NCBI GenBank assembly: GCA_017411805.1
Contig: JAFQPI010000016.1
Coordinates: 1-64,000, forward strand
Direction: 5' to 3'
Length of the DNA: 64,000 nt
Source: Clostridia bacterium
Lineage (GTDB): Bacteria; Bacillota; Clostridia; Oscillospirales; CAG-272
The number at the start of each line of letters is the position of its first letter. The stretch's first letter is position 1. Under the pieces are notes generated by a model. That model was not told the DNA's origin. It searched no databases and worked only from the letters and a program-made list of their open reading frames with translations. This document shows, one piece after another, positions 54,159 to 62,563 of this stretch. Both the position numbers and the translations under genes were made by a program.

Positions 54159-54188
54159 TTGACAAATCGGGTATTTTCGTAGTACAAT
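54159..54188 (+). promoter_or_regulatory. Promoter of the DUF1292 gene
   Basis: TTGACA (54159-54164), an 18-base spacer and TACAAT (54183-54188). Confidence 0.65.
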
Positions 54189-54219
54189 ATATATAGAATA
54201 ATAAGGACAGGTGGCAATC

Positions 54220-54537
54220 ATGACAGATAAGAATATCCCTATCGGAATTGATGACGGAGAGGTTGAGATCGTAACTCTCCTTGACGAGAACGATAATGAA
54301 GTTCGCTTTGAGCTTATCGGCGGTTACGTTGATAAGGGCGTTCAGTATTTTGCTCTGATTCCCGAGGGCAGTGCTGACGAGGATGGCGGATTTGAAGAAT
54401 ATATTATCCTCAAGAGCGTTAAGGACGCCGAGGGCAACGAGGAGCTCGTTGATATTGAGGATGATGCCGAATTCGAGCGCATCGCGGGCATTTTTGACGA
54501 TGCCTTCAGCGCAGAATACGACTACGACGCAGAGTAA
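54220..54537 (+). CDS. DUF1292 protein
   Basis: ATG 54220 follows ACAGGTGG, with a GTG at 54211 as a less likely start. The 105 residues are very acidic (EVEIVTLLDENDNEVRF, KSVKDAEGNEELVDIEDD), as is usual for this small Firmicutes family. Function is not known. Here it has its own promoter, and the probable 6S RNA gene follows. Confidence 0.85.
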   Translation: MTDKNIPIGIDDGEVEIVTLLDENDNEVRFELIGGYVDKGVQYFALIPEGSADEDGGFEEYIILKSVKDAEGNEELVDIEDDAEFERIAGIFDDAFSAEYDYDAE

Positions 54538-54570
54538 GCGTCAAATATGAGTATTATTCTCCTGCTTAGT

Positions 54571-54774
54571 TTGTGATTAACCGTATTAGTGGAACCGACG
54601 TTACTTTAAAGGGAGCTGAAATAGATTCGGCGGCTGTTTTGCAGACCTCCCCGCGCATTTCTCGATTGACTTGTCTCGACAGATGCACGGGATGTTGGGA
54701 GCAGTGAGGCCAATGATAGGCACCCACCTTGCTTGGCAGGGTTCCGAGGCGGCGGTTACACGGCTCGGCGGGGG
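54571..54774 (+). ncRNA. ssrS: Probable 6S RNA
   Basis: The conserved Firmicutes-type segment GATAGGCACCCACCTT and the following GGGTTCCGAGGC are present (about 54714-54750). The 5' side TTAGTGGAACCG can pair with CGGTT near 54753-54757, and an inner stem closes CCGCGCAT with ATGCACGG. Length of about 205 nt and a strong terminator fit. 6S RNA mimics an open promoter and holds sigma-A RNA polymerase. The 5' end is estimated and no clear promoter was found, so confidence is moderate. Confidence 0.65.
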
Positions 54775-54810
54775 TTGAAAAAAGCACTGCGTAAGCAGTG
54801 CTTTTTTCAA
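54775..54810 (+). terminator. Terminator of the probable 6S gene
   Basis: TTGAAAAAAGCACTGC pairs with GCAGTGCTTTTTTCAA around GTAA, a perfect 16-bp stem. Confidence 0.9.
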
Positions 54811-54811
54811 T

Positions 54812-55008
54812 CCAAGCCGCAGGCTTGGTATGGAATCACGCGCAAGCGTGTATGGCATCCGCTTTGCGGTATGGCATCATGCTCTGCATGCATCCCTGCG
54901 GCTTGATGCCATACAACACTTCGTGTTGATTCCATACGCGACTTCGTCGCAATTCCATACATCGCTGCGCGATGATTTAATATGTAGCTTTTTGCGTTGC
55001 AAAAAGCT
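54812..55008. repeat. Array of about nine small hairpins with inverted TATGGMAT spacers
   Basis: Successive hairpins are separated on the left by TATGGAAT/TATGGCAT and on the right by GATGCCATA/ATTCCATA. They are CCAAGCC/GGCTTGG (54812-54828), CACGC/GCGTG (54837-54850), CCGC/GCGG (54859-54869), CATGC/GCATG (54878-54890), GCATC/GATGC (54890-54909), CAACAC/GTGTTG (54914-54928), GCGAC/GTCGC (54938-54950), CATCGC/GCGATG (54960-54974) and AGCTTTTTGC/GCAAAAAGCT (54986-55008). The whole is itself a long palindrome. The last hairpin may terminate the minus-strand gene at 55012. Confidence 0.8.
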
Positions 55009-55011
55009 TAT

Positions 55012-56736
55012 TTATTTTGTCTTCTTCTTTCGTTTTAACAATACCGCCACTCCCACTCCAACAGCAGCAACTGCAGCTGTGATCGCTATCGGTAAGACGT
55101 AAGATGGCTTTTTGTTTTCGCCATGATCCTCGGGGGCGGTTTCAACGGTGGGGTCGGATTCGGAAATCGGTTCGCTCGTTACTTCAACTGCGGTTTCCTC
55201 GGTTTCCGTGGTCTCGGGCGTTGTTTGCTCGGGCTCGGGAAATTCGGGCTTGCCCATATCAGCTATGCTGTCGCTTGAGTCGCAAACCGCGGTATAGATG
55301 AGCAGCTCACTTGAGCGGTAAATGCGGACGATCAAGGGCAGCTTGACGGGATCTATCTCACCTTCGTATTTCAGATAGAGATATCCGCTCTTGCCTCCGC
55401 GGAGAAGTCCGTTATCCTTGAACGTGACGCTTGATCCGCTTGACGATACACTTGCGGTGGTATCGGGATCAATACCCTCTCCGATTGCGGCGGCGGTGAA
55501 TTTGACTCCGTTTTTGCCCTCAATGCGAACCTTGGTGTAATTTCCCGATCCCGTGTTTTCAAGCTTTACCGTGATTATCTTGTTAACCGTGTCGAAGGTC
55601 GCCTTTGCATACTCAAAGGTGCCCGAGCGGAAGAACATTGCGCCGAGAACGTCTTTTCCGTATTTCGAGTCCTGCATAAGCTTGCGGATATTTTCCATCT
55701 CAGCCATAATTTTCGAGCTTGTCACGTTTTCGAAAACCTGAATACCCACAACGACGCGGTTGCCCTTGTCGATCGCACCCTTGGCAACCTCTGCAACCCA
55801 GGTCTCGCCCTTTCCGTATGAGCCGGAATAAGCCATGGGACAGATATAGTCGAAGATCTCAGCCATATCGGAATAATTCTGACCGTAATGCATGTCGGCG
55901 GTGTAGCTGTCGTATGCGCCGTCGGGCATTGTAGCTGCGCTGAAGATCAGGTTCGGATTGACCGACTTTGCCTGTTCTATTACGTATTTTGCAAAGTTTT
56001 TGACGTTGTTTCTGCGATACTGCGCGATAAGTACGGCATCGGGATCTCCGTTTCTGTACGCGCTGAAAATATAATTTGCGTTTGCGGTTCTTCCGTTGTA
56101 GCCCCAGGTGGTCTCAACGAGCTCCTTGACACGCTCGATATTTGCGCCCATGGCGGCAAGATTTTCAAAATCCTTCTCGCTCCAACCGTTTGCATTGTGG
56201 TTGTAGCGGATATAGTCGAAGTGCAGACCGTCGATCTCGTAAGCCGCAAGCTCGCGTGCGACATTTCCGACGTACTCGCGGTAGCCCTCGTCATAAGGGT
56301 TGATCGTGATATTGTCGCGTCCGCGGATATATTGCCACATTCCCGCGTCGTTGTGGCTTGCCTTGTAGGTCTCGTCACGAACGCCGCAGATCCAGGCGTG
56401 AACGCGGATGCCTCTCTTGTGCGCGGAGTCTATCGTTTCCTGCAGTACGTCGCGGTCGGAACGGGTCAGAATATCGGTATACTGCGTTTTGAGGTAGCCG
56501 AGCTTTCCGCCGGTGCCTTTTACGAGAAGGTATACGTCGGTGATGCCCTCCGCGGCACATCTTGACATCAGTATCTCGGCACCGTCCGCACCGAGATCGG
56601 CTATGGTGCTTCCCCAGATCCATTTGCCGAGGATTTCCGCGCTTTCGACGCTTTTTTCGGCTGATGCGGGTATGGCTGGGAGAATCGGAAGGAGCATTAT
56701 CGGACAGAGCAAAGTTGAAAGAAATTTTTTGAACAT
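55012..56736 (-). CDS. Secreted, tail-anchored GHL10-like glycosyl hydrolase
   Basis: The 574 residues have a signal peptide (MFKKFLSTLLCPIMLLPILP), then a TIM-barrel domain (about 40-330) of the GHL10/DUF187 type: DVYLLVKGTGG, AHKRGIRVHAWICG, INPYDEGYREYVGNVARELA, EIDGLHFDYIRY and DYICPMAYSGSY. A beta domain of about 110 residues and a Glu/Thr/Pro linker lead to a membrane segment ending KRKKKTK. GGAGGAACG precedes the start. Glycan substrate unknown. It is divergently transcribed from the GDSL gene. Confidence 0.85.
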   Translation of the reverse strand: MFKKFLSTLLCPIMLLPILPAIPASAEKSVESAEILGKWIWGSTIADLGADGAEILMSRCAAEGITDVYLLVKGTGGKLGYLKTQYTDILTRSDRDVLQETIDSAHKRGIRVHAWICGVRDETYKASHNDAGMWQYIRGRDNITINPYDEGYREYVGNVARELAAYEIDGLHFDYIRYNHNANGWSEKDFENLAAMGANIERVKELVETTWGYNGRTANANYIFSAYRNGDPDAVLIAQYRRNNVKNFAKYVIEQAKSVNPNLIFSAATMPDGAYDSYTADMHYGQNYSDMAEIFDYICPMAYSGSYGKGETWVAEVAKGAIDKGNRVVVGIQVFENVTSSKIMAEMENIRKLMQDSKYGKDVLGAMFFRSGTFEYAKATFDTVNKIITVKLENTGSGNYTKVRIEGKNGVKFTAAAIGEGIDPDTTASVSSSGSSVTFKDNGLLRGGKSGYLYLKYEGEIDPVKLPLIVRIYRSSELLIYTAVCDSSDSIADMGKPEFPEPEQTTPETTETEETAVEVTSEPISESDPTVETAPEDHGENKKPSYVLPIAITAAVAAVGVGVAVLLKRKKKTK

Positions 56737-56768
56737 AAAACGTTCCTCCTGGATATTGTATTGAGATT

Positions 56769-56797
56769 ATTATACCCGTTTTAATATATTTTGTCAA
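56769..56797 (-). promoter_or_regulatory. Promoter of the GHL10-like gene
   Basis: TTGACA (56797-56792), 17 bases, TATAAT (56774-56769) on the minus strand. Confidence 0.8.
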
Positions 56798-56837
56798 GTA
56801 TTAGGCAAAGCATATGAATAAAAGTTACGGAAAAGTC

Positions 56838-56866
56838 TTGAAAAATCCCGTGAAATATGATATCAT
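56838..56866 (+). promoter_or_regulatory. Promoter of the GDSL gene
   Basis: TTGAAA (56838-56843), 17 bases, TATCAT (56861-56866). Confidence 0.55.
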
Positions 56867-56903
56867 ATATAATGTATTATTATTTTTTTTGAAAGGAAAA
56901 CCA

Positions 56904-57995
56904 ATGAATACTATCAAAAGAATCATTACGTTCATTATGGCTCTTACAGTTATGGCTTCCATGGCTGTAACAGTCTCGGCAGCAAGCTCCGATAAACCCG
57001 AGTTCATGCTCGCTCTCGGTGACTCGATCACTACGGGCTACGGCCTCGAGGATTATGTCGATGGTGATACACCCTATCTCTGCGATTCCTATGCAAATAT
57101 GATAGCCAAAGCTCTTGGCCTCAAGGGCGGCGAATCATACATCAACAAGGCGGTAAACGGAGCTACAAGCACCGACCTTCTTACGCTTCTCCCCGAAATT
57201 GAGAATTACCTTGGCTATGCTGATCTTATCATTGTGACGATCGGAGGAAACGATCTTCTTCAGGCTATCCCGCTCGTAGCATCCGCTATCTCGGGTAAGA
57301 ACGTCACAAGCCTTGAGGGTGCGATCAACGTGCTTACCTCGGCAACACCTGCGCAGTTTGCGGCTCTTTCGAGAAATACCGATTTCCAGACAAAGATCGG
57401 TGCGGTTCTCGCAAAATACGCGGCTAATATTGCTTCTGTCGGCGAGATAATCAAGAAGAATGCTCCCGAGGCGCGCGTCCTTTTCCTCAAGCAGTATAAT
57501 CCAATGAAGAACGTTCTCGGTTTTAACGATTTCGGCAACTTTGCGGACACTATGATCGCAAGCATCAACGGCTCAATGGAAGCACTGAGCTCTGCCTATG
57601 GCTTTGAAATTCTGGACGCTCCCTCGGTCATCAACGTAAATGCCGCGGGACTTACCAATATGCTCAATTATGATATCCATCCCAATGCGGCGGGTCACGT
57701 TGAGCTTGCAAAGCTTGTGGCATCCCATCTCGGAGTCAGTCTTGATCCCTCCGAAAACACCACCGATGCCATAACCGATCCCGCAACCGAACCCGAGACC
57801 GAACCCGAGACCGAACCCGCAACAGAGCCTGAGACCGAGCCTGAGACAGCTCCCTCCACTGACGTGACTGAACCCGATGCAACCGCAAAGGGCGAGGAAG
57901 AGAAAAAATCGGGATGTGCTTCGGTCATTGGAGGCGGTGCCGTACTTTTGATCTCGGCATGTGCTCTCGTTGTGCTGAAAAAGAAAAACGATTAA
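56904..57995 (+). CDS. Surface-anchored SGNH/GDSL hydrolase
   Basis: ATG 56904 follows GAAAGG and starts the signal peptide MNTIKRIITFIMALTVMASM, giving 363 residues; the longer frame begins before the promoter. Block I is ALGDSITTGYG with the nucleophile Ser, block III GGNDL, and block V DIHPNAAGH with the catalytic Asp and His. Next come TEPETEPETEP repeats as a linker and the end SGCAS, a membrane segment and KKKND. SGNH enzymes remove acyl or acetyl groups from glycans or lipids. The tail is copied as a separate 32-codon gene 13 bases downstream. Confidence 0.88.
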   Translation: MNTIKRIITFIMALTVMASMAVTVSAASSDKPEFMLALGDSITTGYGLEDYVDGDTPYLCDSYANMIAKALGLKGGESYINKAVNGATSTDLLTLLPEIENYLGYADLIIVTIGGNDLLQAIPLVASAISGKNVTSLEGAINVLTSATPAQFAALSRNTDFQTKIGAVLAKYAANIASVGEIIKKNAPEARVLFLKQYNPMKNVLGFNDFGNFADTMIASINGSMEALSSAYGFEILDAPSVINVNAAGLTNMLNYDIHPNAAGHVELAKLVASHLGVSLDPSENTTDAITDPATEPETEPETEPATEPETEPETAPSTDVTEPDATAKGEEEKKSGCASVIGGGAVLLISACALVVLKKKND

Positions 57996-58008
57996 GGAGA
58001 GACGGTCA

Positions 58009-58107
58009 ATGGCAACAGCAGGCTGTGCTTCGGCACTTATTTGCGCACCCGCGGTTATTATCGTATACGCGGTCGCGCTTCTCGTACTGAAAAAGAAAAA
58101 CAATTAA
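58009..58107 (+). CDS. 32-residue microprotein: free-standing Cys-TM-KKK anchor
   Basis: AAGGAGAGACGGTCA precedes ATG 58009. The product starts MATAGCASALICAPAVIIVY and ends LLVLKKKNN: it is almost only the C-terminal anchor of the GDSL protein (GCASVIGGG, then LVVLKKKND). The nucleotide sequence is also related, so it arose by duplication of the gene end but gained its own start and ribosome site. The PPi-type PFK gene starts 21 bases later. Whether it is translated, and its role, are unknown. Confidence 0.6.
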   Translation: MATAGCASALICAPAVIIVYAVALLVLKKKNN

Positions 58108-58128
58108 CCAGAATATAGGAGAAAAACA

Positions 58129-59376
58129 ATGGCTATTCTTTACGGAAATGCTGTCGTAGGTCAGTCCGGCGGACCTACAGCGGCTATCAATGCAACACTT
58201 GCCGGTGTTATCAGAGGTTATCTTGACCGTGATTCCCACGGCGGCGCGATCGGAACTCTTTACGGTATGCGCAACGGCGTTGAAGGACTTCTTCGCGAGG
58301 ATCTTGTAGACCTTGGCGCGATATTTGCAAAGGACGAGGATATCACCCGCCTCGAGCACACTCCCGCGGCTGCTCTCGGCTCCTGCCGCAAGAAGCTCCC
58401 CAAGAAGGGCGAAGAGGGCGGAGAAGAGGTATACGCTCGTCTGCTTGAGATCTTCAAGAAGTACAACATCCGTTATTTCTTCTATATCGGCGGCAACGAT
58501 TCGATGGACACCGTTGCAAAGCTTTCCGAATACACCAAGGGTCACGAGTACGAGATGCGCATCATCGGCGTACCGAAGACCATAGATAACGACCTTGTCG
58601 GCACCGACCACACTCCCGGCTTCCCGTCTGCGGCAAAGTACATCGCCGTAACGATGCAGGAGATCATCCGCGATTGCGCGGTCTACACCACCAAGGCTGT
58701 CACCATCGTTGAGATCATGGGACGTGATTCGGGTTGGCTGACCACCTCCGCCGCTATCGGCAGAGTTGTAAACGGCGTTGCCCCCGATTACGTATATCTC
58801 CCCGAGCGCACCTTCAGCATGGAGCAGTTCTTCTCCGACGTTCGTGCGGCACTCGAGAAGCACCCGAACGTAGTTATCGCGGTTTCCGAGGGCGTTCGCT
58901 TTGCTGACGGCAGATACGTCTGCGAGGGCATCGGAGTTGAGTCGACCGACGCATTCGGTCACAAGCAGCTTTCGGGTACCGGTAAGGCACTCGAGCTTGC
59001 AGTCAAGGCAGAGATCGGATGCAAGGTTCGTTCCATCGAGCTCAATCTCCCCCAGAGATGCGCGGCTCATATCGCGTCTGCACAGGACCTCAAGGAGTCT
59101 GTTTCGGTCGGCCGTGCGGCTATCAAGGCGGCTGCAGAGGGACTTTCCCGCGAGATGATGCTCATCCTCCGCGGCGAGGGCGAGGAATATTCCTACACTA
59201 TCTCTCACTCCGACGTCTCCGAGATCGCAAACAAGATCAAGGTCGTTGACGATAAGTTCATCAATGAGGCGGGCAACGACGTCACCGACGAATGCTGCCG
59301 CTACCTCCTTCCCCTTATCGCGGGCGAGGCAAGCCCCAAGTTCATTCAGGGTATTCCCGATTACGTTATCATCTGA
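58129..59376 (+). CDS. 6-phosphofructokinase, probable PPi-dependent type
   Basis: The 415 residues show VGQSGGPTAAINATL, IGGNDSMDT and VPKTIDNDL. The Asp in GGND where ATP enzymes have Gly, and the Lys of PKTIDND, are the marks of pyrophosphate-dependent PFK; MGRDSGWL and the long C-terminal part fit that clade. It interconverts fructose-6-phosphate and fructose-1,6-bisphosphate reversibly using PPi. AGGAG lies ahead of the ATG. The next gene begins 11 bases after its stop. Confidence 0.9.
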   Translation: MAILYGNAVVGQSGGPTAAINATLAGVIRGYLDRDSHGGAIGTLYGMRNGVEGLLREDLVDLGAIFAKDEDITRLEHTPAAALGSCRKKLPKKGEEGGEEVYARLLEIFKKYNIRYFFYIGGNDSMDTVAKLSEYTKGHEYEMRIIGVPKTIDNDLVGTDHTPGFPSAAKYIAVTMQEIIRDCAVYTTKAVTIVEIMGRDSGWLTTSAAIGRVVNGVAPDYVYLPERTFSMEQFFSDVRAALEKHPNVVIAVSEGVRFADGRYVCEGIGVESTDAFGHKQLSGTGKALELAVKAEIGCKVRSIELNLPQRCAAHIASAQDLKESVSVGRAAIKAAAEGLSREMMLILRGEGEEYSYTISHSDVSEIANKIKVVDDKFINEAGNDVTDECCRYLLPLIAGEASPKFIQGIPDYVII

Positions 59377-59387
59377 GGTGAATTGAT

Positions 59388-60161
59388 ATGAAAGTGCTTT
59401 TTATTGCTAACAGCTTTGGCGAGGATACCACTCGCTACCTCCACGGTATCGCACGCGCCGACGGCAAGAACTGGAAGGTTGTCAATCTCTATATCGGCGG
59501 TTGTTCGCTCTACCGCCACTACCGCAATATGCTTTCGGGCGAGGCTGCTTACGAGCTTCAGGTCAACGGCCACAAGAGCGGCATTATGGTTTCGCTTACA
59601 CAGGCTCTCCTTTCTGATGAATGGGACGTAGTTGCAACACAGCAGTGCAGTCCTCAGAGCGGCGATGAATCGAGCTACGAGCCCTTTGCGACCGCGCTTG
59701 CCGAGTTCGTACGCATCCACGCGCCCAAGGCGAAGTTCTACGTTCATCAGACCTGGACCTTTGAGACCGACGCTCCCCGATTCAAGCTCACGTCCTTTAC
59801 CACGCCCGAGGAAATGTTCCCTGCTATCAAGGATTGTTACGTTAAGATGGCAAAGAACACCCGCGCTTGGGGAATCATCCCGAACGGTGAGGTTATGTAT
59901 AAGCTCTGGCAGGAGCGCGCAAACTACGGTCTTGAGGCGGTCCACCGCGATGGCTTCCACGCGCATAAGGGCATTGGCAGATATCTGCTCGCGCTCAACG
60001 TATACGCTACCCTTTCGGGCAGAGACATCAGTGAGAACAGCTTTTCTGATTTTGATGAAGAGGTCACTCCCGAGGCAGCGGCAGGAGCGCGTGCTATCGT
60101 AACCGAGATCAGCGCAAAGTACCGCGAGCTCAATAAGGAATATGCGAAAGAGGCTCTTTAA
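59388..60161 (+). CDS. DUF4886 SGNH-like hydrolase
   Basis: The 257 residues open MKVLFIANSFGEDTTRYLH, an SGNH block I with Ser, and later show GGCSLYRHY and DGFHAHKGIGRYLLAL (catalytic Asp/His region). There is no signal peptide, so it acts in the cytoplasm. GAGGTG overlapping the PFK stop serves as ribosome site; the stop overlaps the SDR start by one base. Relatives occur in sugar or glycan gene sets as presumed esterases. Substrate unknown. Confidence 0.82.
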   Translation: MKVLFIANSFGEDTTRYLHGIARADGKNWKVVNLYIGGCSLYRHYRNMLSGEAAYELQVNGHKSGIMVSLTQALLSDEWDVVATQQCSPQSGDESSYEPFATALAEFVRIHAPKAKFYVHQTWTFETDAPRFKLTSFTTPEEMFPAIKDCYVKMAKNTRAWGIIPNGEVMYKLWQERANYGLEAVHRDGFHAHKGIGRYLLALNVYATLSGRDISENSFSDFDEEVTPEAAAGARAIVTEISAKYRELNKEYAKEAL

Positions 60162-60937
60162 TGGATAATAAGAAAAAAATTGCCGTTATAACCGGCGCGT
60201 CGTCGGGTATGGGACGTGAATTTGCCCTCCGCATCGACGGCGAAGAAAAGTTTGACGAGGTATGGCTGATCGCGCGCCGTGCCGAGAAGCTTGAGGAGAT
60301 TGCAAAGGTTTGCAAGAACCCCGCAAGAGCCATCCCGATGGATCTTTCGAAGCCCGAGGCTTGGGCTGAGTACAAGTCGATGCTCGAGAGCGAGAATGCG
60401 GACGTTCGCGTGCTTGTAAACGCCGCGGGCTTCGGCCATTTCGGAGGATTCCTCGATATGGATCTCGACCGTCAGCTCGCTATGATCGACCTCAACGACA
60501 AGGCACTCGTGGCTATGACCTATCATACTCTTGCGCATATGTCGGACGGCGGTAAGATCTATCAGCTCGGATCGCTCTCGTCCTTCCAGCCCGTGCCGTT
60601 CATCAACGTGTACGGCTCGAGTAAGGCTTTCGTGCTCTCCTTCTCGCGCGCTACGAACCGTGAGCTCAAGAGCGTGGGACGCAAGATCCGTATGATGGCG
60701 GTCTGCCCCGGATGGGTGCTCACCGAGTTCTTCGATACCGCCGTGCACGACGATACGATCAGCTACTACAACAGATATTACACCGCCGAGCAGGTAATCA
60801 CCCGTGCTCTGCGCGATATGAAGAAGGGTAAAGACGTTTCTATCTGCGGCTTCCCCGTACGCGCGCAGGTTCTCGGAGTCAAGCTCCTGCCCCACAAGAC
60901 GGTAATGAACGTCTGGTGCAAGCAGCAGAAGAAGTAA
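60161..60937 (+). CDS. Short-chain dehydrogenase/reductase
   Basis: The 258 residues have the NAD(P) motif TGASSGMGREF at about 10-20, NAAGFG, the catalytic Ser region GSLSSFQP and YGSSK. Classical SDRs of the YqjQ/DltE-like type reduce or oxidise a hydroxyl group. It is the third gene of PFK-DUF4886-SDR, tightly coupled, and is followed by a strong terminator. The C-terminus (KLLPHKTVMNVWCK) fits the DltE-like branch. Substrate unknown. Confidence 0.9.
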   Translation: MDNKKKIAVITGASSGMGREFALRIDGEEKFDEVWLIARRAEKLEEIAKVCKNPARAIPMDLSKPEAWAEYKSMLESENADVRVLVNAAGFGHFGGFLDMDLDRQLAMIDLNDKALVAMTYHTLAHMSDGGKIYQLGSLSSFQPVPFINVYGSSKAFVLSFSRATNRELKSVGRKIRMMAVCPGWVLTEFFDTAVHDDTISYYNRYYTAEQVITRALRDMKKGKDVSICGFPVRAQVLGVKLLPHKTVMNVWCKQQKK

Positions 60938-60939
60938 AT

Positions 60940-60970
60940 AAAAAGAGATGTCTTCGGACATCTCTTTTTT
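60940..60970 (+). terminator. Terminator after the SDR gene
   Basis: AAAAAGAGATGTC pairs with GACATCTCTTTTT around TTCG. Confidence 0.95.
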
Positions 60971-60986
60971 AGTGGCAGAAAGAAAA

Positions 60987-61024
60987 TTGCTAAAAACGAA
61001 TTTACTAAAAACGTTTTTAGCAAA
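60987..61024 (+). promoter_or_regulatory. Operator-like repeat at the ATPase promoter
   Basis: TTGCTAAAAACGAA is followed by the near-perfect palindrome TTTACTAAAAACG/TTTTTAGCAAA (61001-61024), so the half-site CTAAAAACG occurs three times just upstream of the -35 box. A repressor or activator site is likely. Confidence 0.6.
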
Positions 61025-61029
61025 TATCA

Positions 61030-61058
61030 TTGACAAGAGCTTTTCTGTGTGGTATAAT
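61030..61058 (+). promoter_or_regulatory. Promoter of the DUF234 ATPase gene
   Basis: Perfect TTGACA (61030-61035), 17 bases, TATAAT (61053-61058), directly after the operator-like repeat. Confidence 0.8.
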
Positions 61059-61090
61059 AGAATTGAAATGAGAACTAAGAGGTGATGTTT

Positions 61091-62485
61091 ATGTTTATTG
61101 GCAGAGAAAGGGAACTGAAAAAGCTTAACAGCTTGTATAGCACGGATATATTTCAATTTCCGGTAATATACGGCCGCCGAAGAGTCGGAAAAACTGCCCT
61201 GATAAATGAATTTATCAGGGGCAAGGACGCGATCTCTTTTACCGGAATTGAGAGTACCGCTTTACAAAATCTTGAAAATCTGAGCCACGCTATACACCGT
61301 TACGTTGGCGGAGTAGGCGAGGCACCGATATATTCGTCGTTCCAATCAGCACTTGAGGCGATTTTTAAGCTTTCGGAAAACAAACGATTGATCTTTTCGA
61401 TCGATGAATACCCTTACGTAGCCAAGGCTTACAAGCCGTTTTCTTCAGTATTGCAGAAATTGATAGACAAATACAAGGATAACTCACAGCTTTATCTGAT
61501 ACTTTGCGGATCATCAATGTCATTTATGGAGGAGCAAGTGCTTGGCTATAAAAGTCCGCTCTATGGAAGGCGTACTGCCCAATTCAAGATACTTCCTTTT
61601 GATTTTGCGGAAAGCAAAAAGTATTTTAAGAATTTCAGCGACGAGGATATGGCGTTGATATACGGCATTGTAGGTGGGACACCTCAATATCTTTTGCAGA
61701 TAAACGATTCTCTTTCTGTTGAAGACAATATAAAAGAAAACGTATTGGATCCTAATTCATATTTGTTCGAGGAACCTGCTAATCTGTTAAAACAAGAGGT
61801 TCAAAAGGCGTCGTTGTATAATGCAATCATTTCAGCCATCGCCACAGGAAGCACTAAGATCTCCGAGATTTCCGTCAAAGTCGGTGAGACAACAAGTGCA
61901 TGCGCAATATGCTTGAAAAAGCTTTTGATGCTTGGCATTATAAAGAAAGATACTCCGTTTAAAGAAGACAGTACCAAAAAAACGATATATCTTATTGATG
62001 ACAATCTGTTCAGATTCTGGTATAGATTCGTTCCGCAGAATCTGTCACTTTTACAGAACGGTATGATCGATGTTGCTTATAATTCTATTTCAACCGGAAT
62101 GTCCACGTATATGGGAATGGTTTTTGAAGAAATATGTAAGCAATACTTGTGGCGTTTGAATCGTACTTCAAAAACTCCGGCTACTTTTATGGAACTTGGA
62201 CGCTGGTGGGGAAACGATCCGAAGGAGAAGAAGCAGGTTGAGATAGATATGATCGCGGAGTGCGATAAGGATACTGCAATATTCGGTGAATGTAAGTGGA
62301 CGAATGAGAAAGTTGATACTAAGGTATTGGATACCCTTTTATACCGCAGTTCGTTGTTTGCTTACAATAATGTGTATTTGTATCTGTTTTCAAAATCAGG
62401 CTTTACAAAGGGATGCGTTGAAAAAGCCGATGAATTGGGAAATGTAACGCTCGTTACCTTTCAAGATATAATGAATAATATTTAA
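61091..62485 (+). CDS. AAA-type ATPase with DUF234 C-terminal domain
   Basis: ATG 61091 (MFIGRERELKKLNSLY) follows GAGGTGATG; the GTG at 61082 lies inside that ribosome site. The 464 residues have Walker A YGRRRVGKTAL (about 29-39), Walker B RLIFSIDEYP and a winged-helix part (about 240-310). The DUF234 end shows VEIDMIAE and FGECKW, a PD-(D/E)XK-like nuclease pattern. The family is widespread and often mobile; function is unclear, with roles in DNA processing or defence suggested. The gene is AT-rich compared with its neighbours, which may mean recent transfer. Confidence 0.85.
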   Translation: MFIGRERELKKLNSLYSTDIFQFPVIYGRRRVGKTALINEFIRGKDAISFTGIESTALQNLENLSHAIHRYVGGVGEAPIYSSFQSALEAIFKLSENKRLIFSIDEYPYVAKAYKPFSSVLQKLIDKYKDNSQLYLILCGSSMSFMEEQVLGYKSPLYGRRTAQFKILPFDFAESKKYFKNFSDEDMALIYGIVGGTPQYLLQINDSLSVEDNIKENVLDPNSYLFEEPANLLKQEVQKASLYNAIISAIATGSTKISEISVKVGETTSACAICLKKLLMLGIIKKDTPFKEDSTKKTIYLIDDNLFRFWYRFVPQNLSLLQNGMIDVAYNSISTGMSTYMGMVFEEICKQYLWRLNRTSKTPATFMELGRWWGNDPKEKKQVEIDMIAECDKDTAIFGECKWTNEKVDTKVLDTLLYRSSLFAYNNVYLYLFSKSGFTKGCVEKADELGNVTLVTFQDIMNNI

Positions 62486-62498
62486 TAAGCTTCTATGG

Positions 62499-62528
62499 GA
62501 AATAGCCGAATACTTTTTCGGTTATTTC
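62499..62528 (+). terminator. Hairpin between the ATPase gene and enolase
   Basis: GAAATAGCCGAA pairs with TTCGGTTATTTC (one G-T pair) around ATACTTT-type loop bases. It may terminate the ATPase transcript. Confidence 0.5.
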
Positions 62529-62563
62529 AAATACTAATTATAAAAGCAAAAAGGAGCGTAATT

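Noticed and set aside
54830..55102. 90-codon ORF across the hairpin array
   Set aside because: It consists of translated inverted repeats and runs into the complementary strand of the GHL10-like gene.
57775..57850. Short tandem repeats in the GDSL gene (and at 23140-23230) as a possible CRISPR or satellite
   Set aside because: The repeats are in frame and encode TEPETEP or DTTAEDTT linkers; no spacers of constant length occur.
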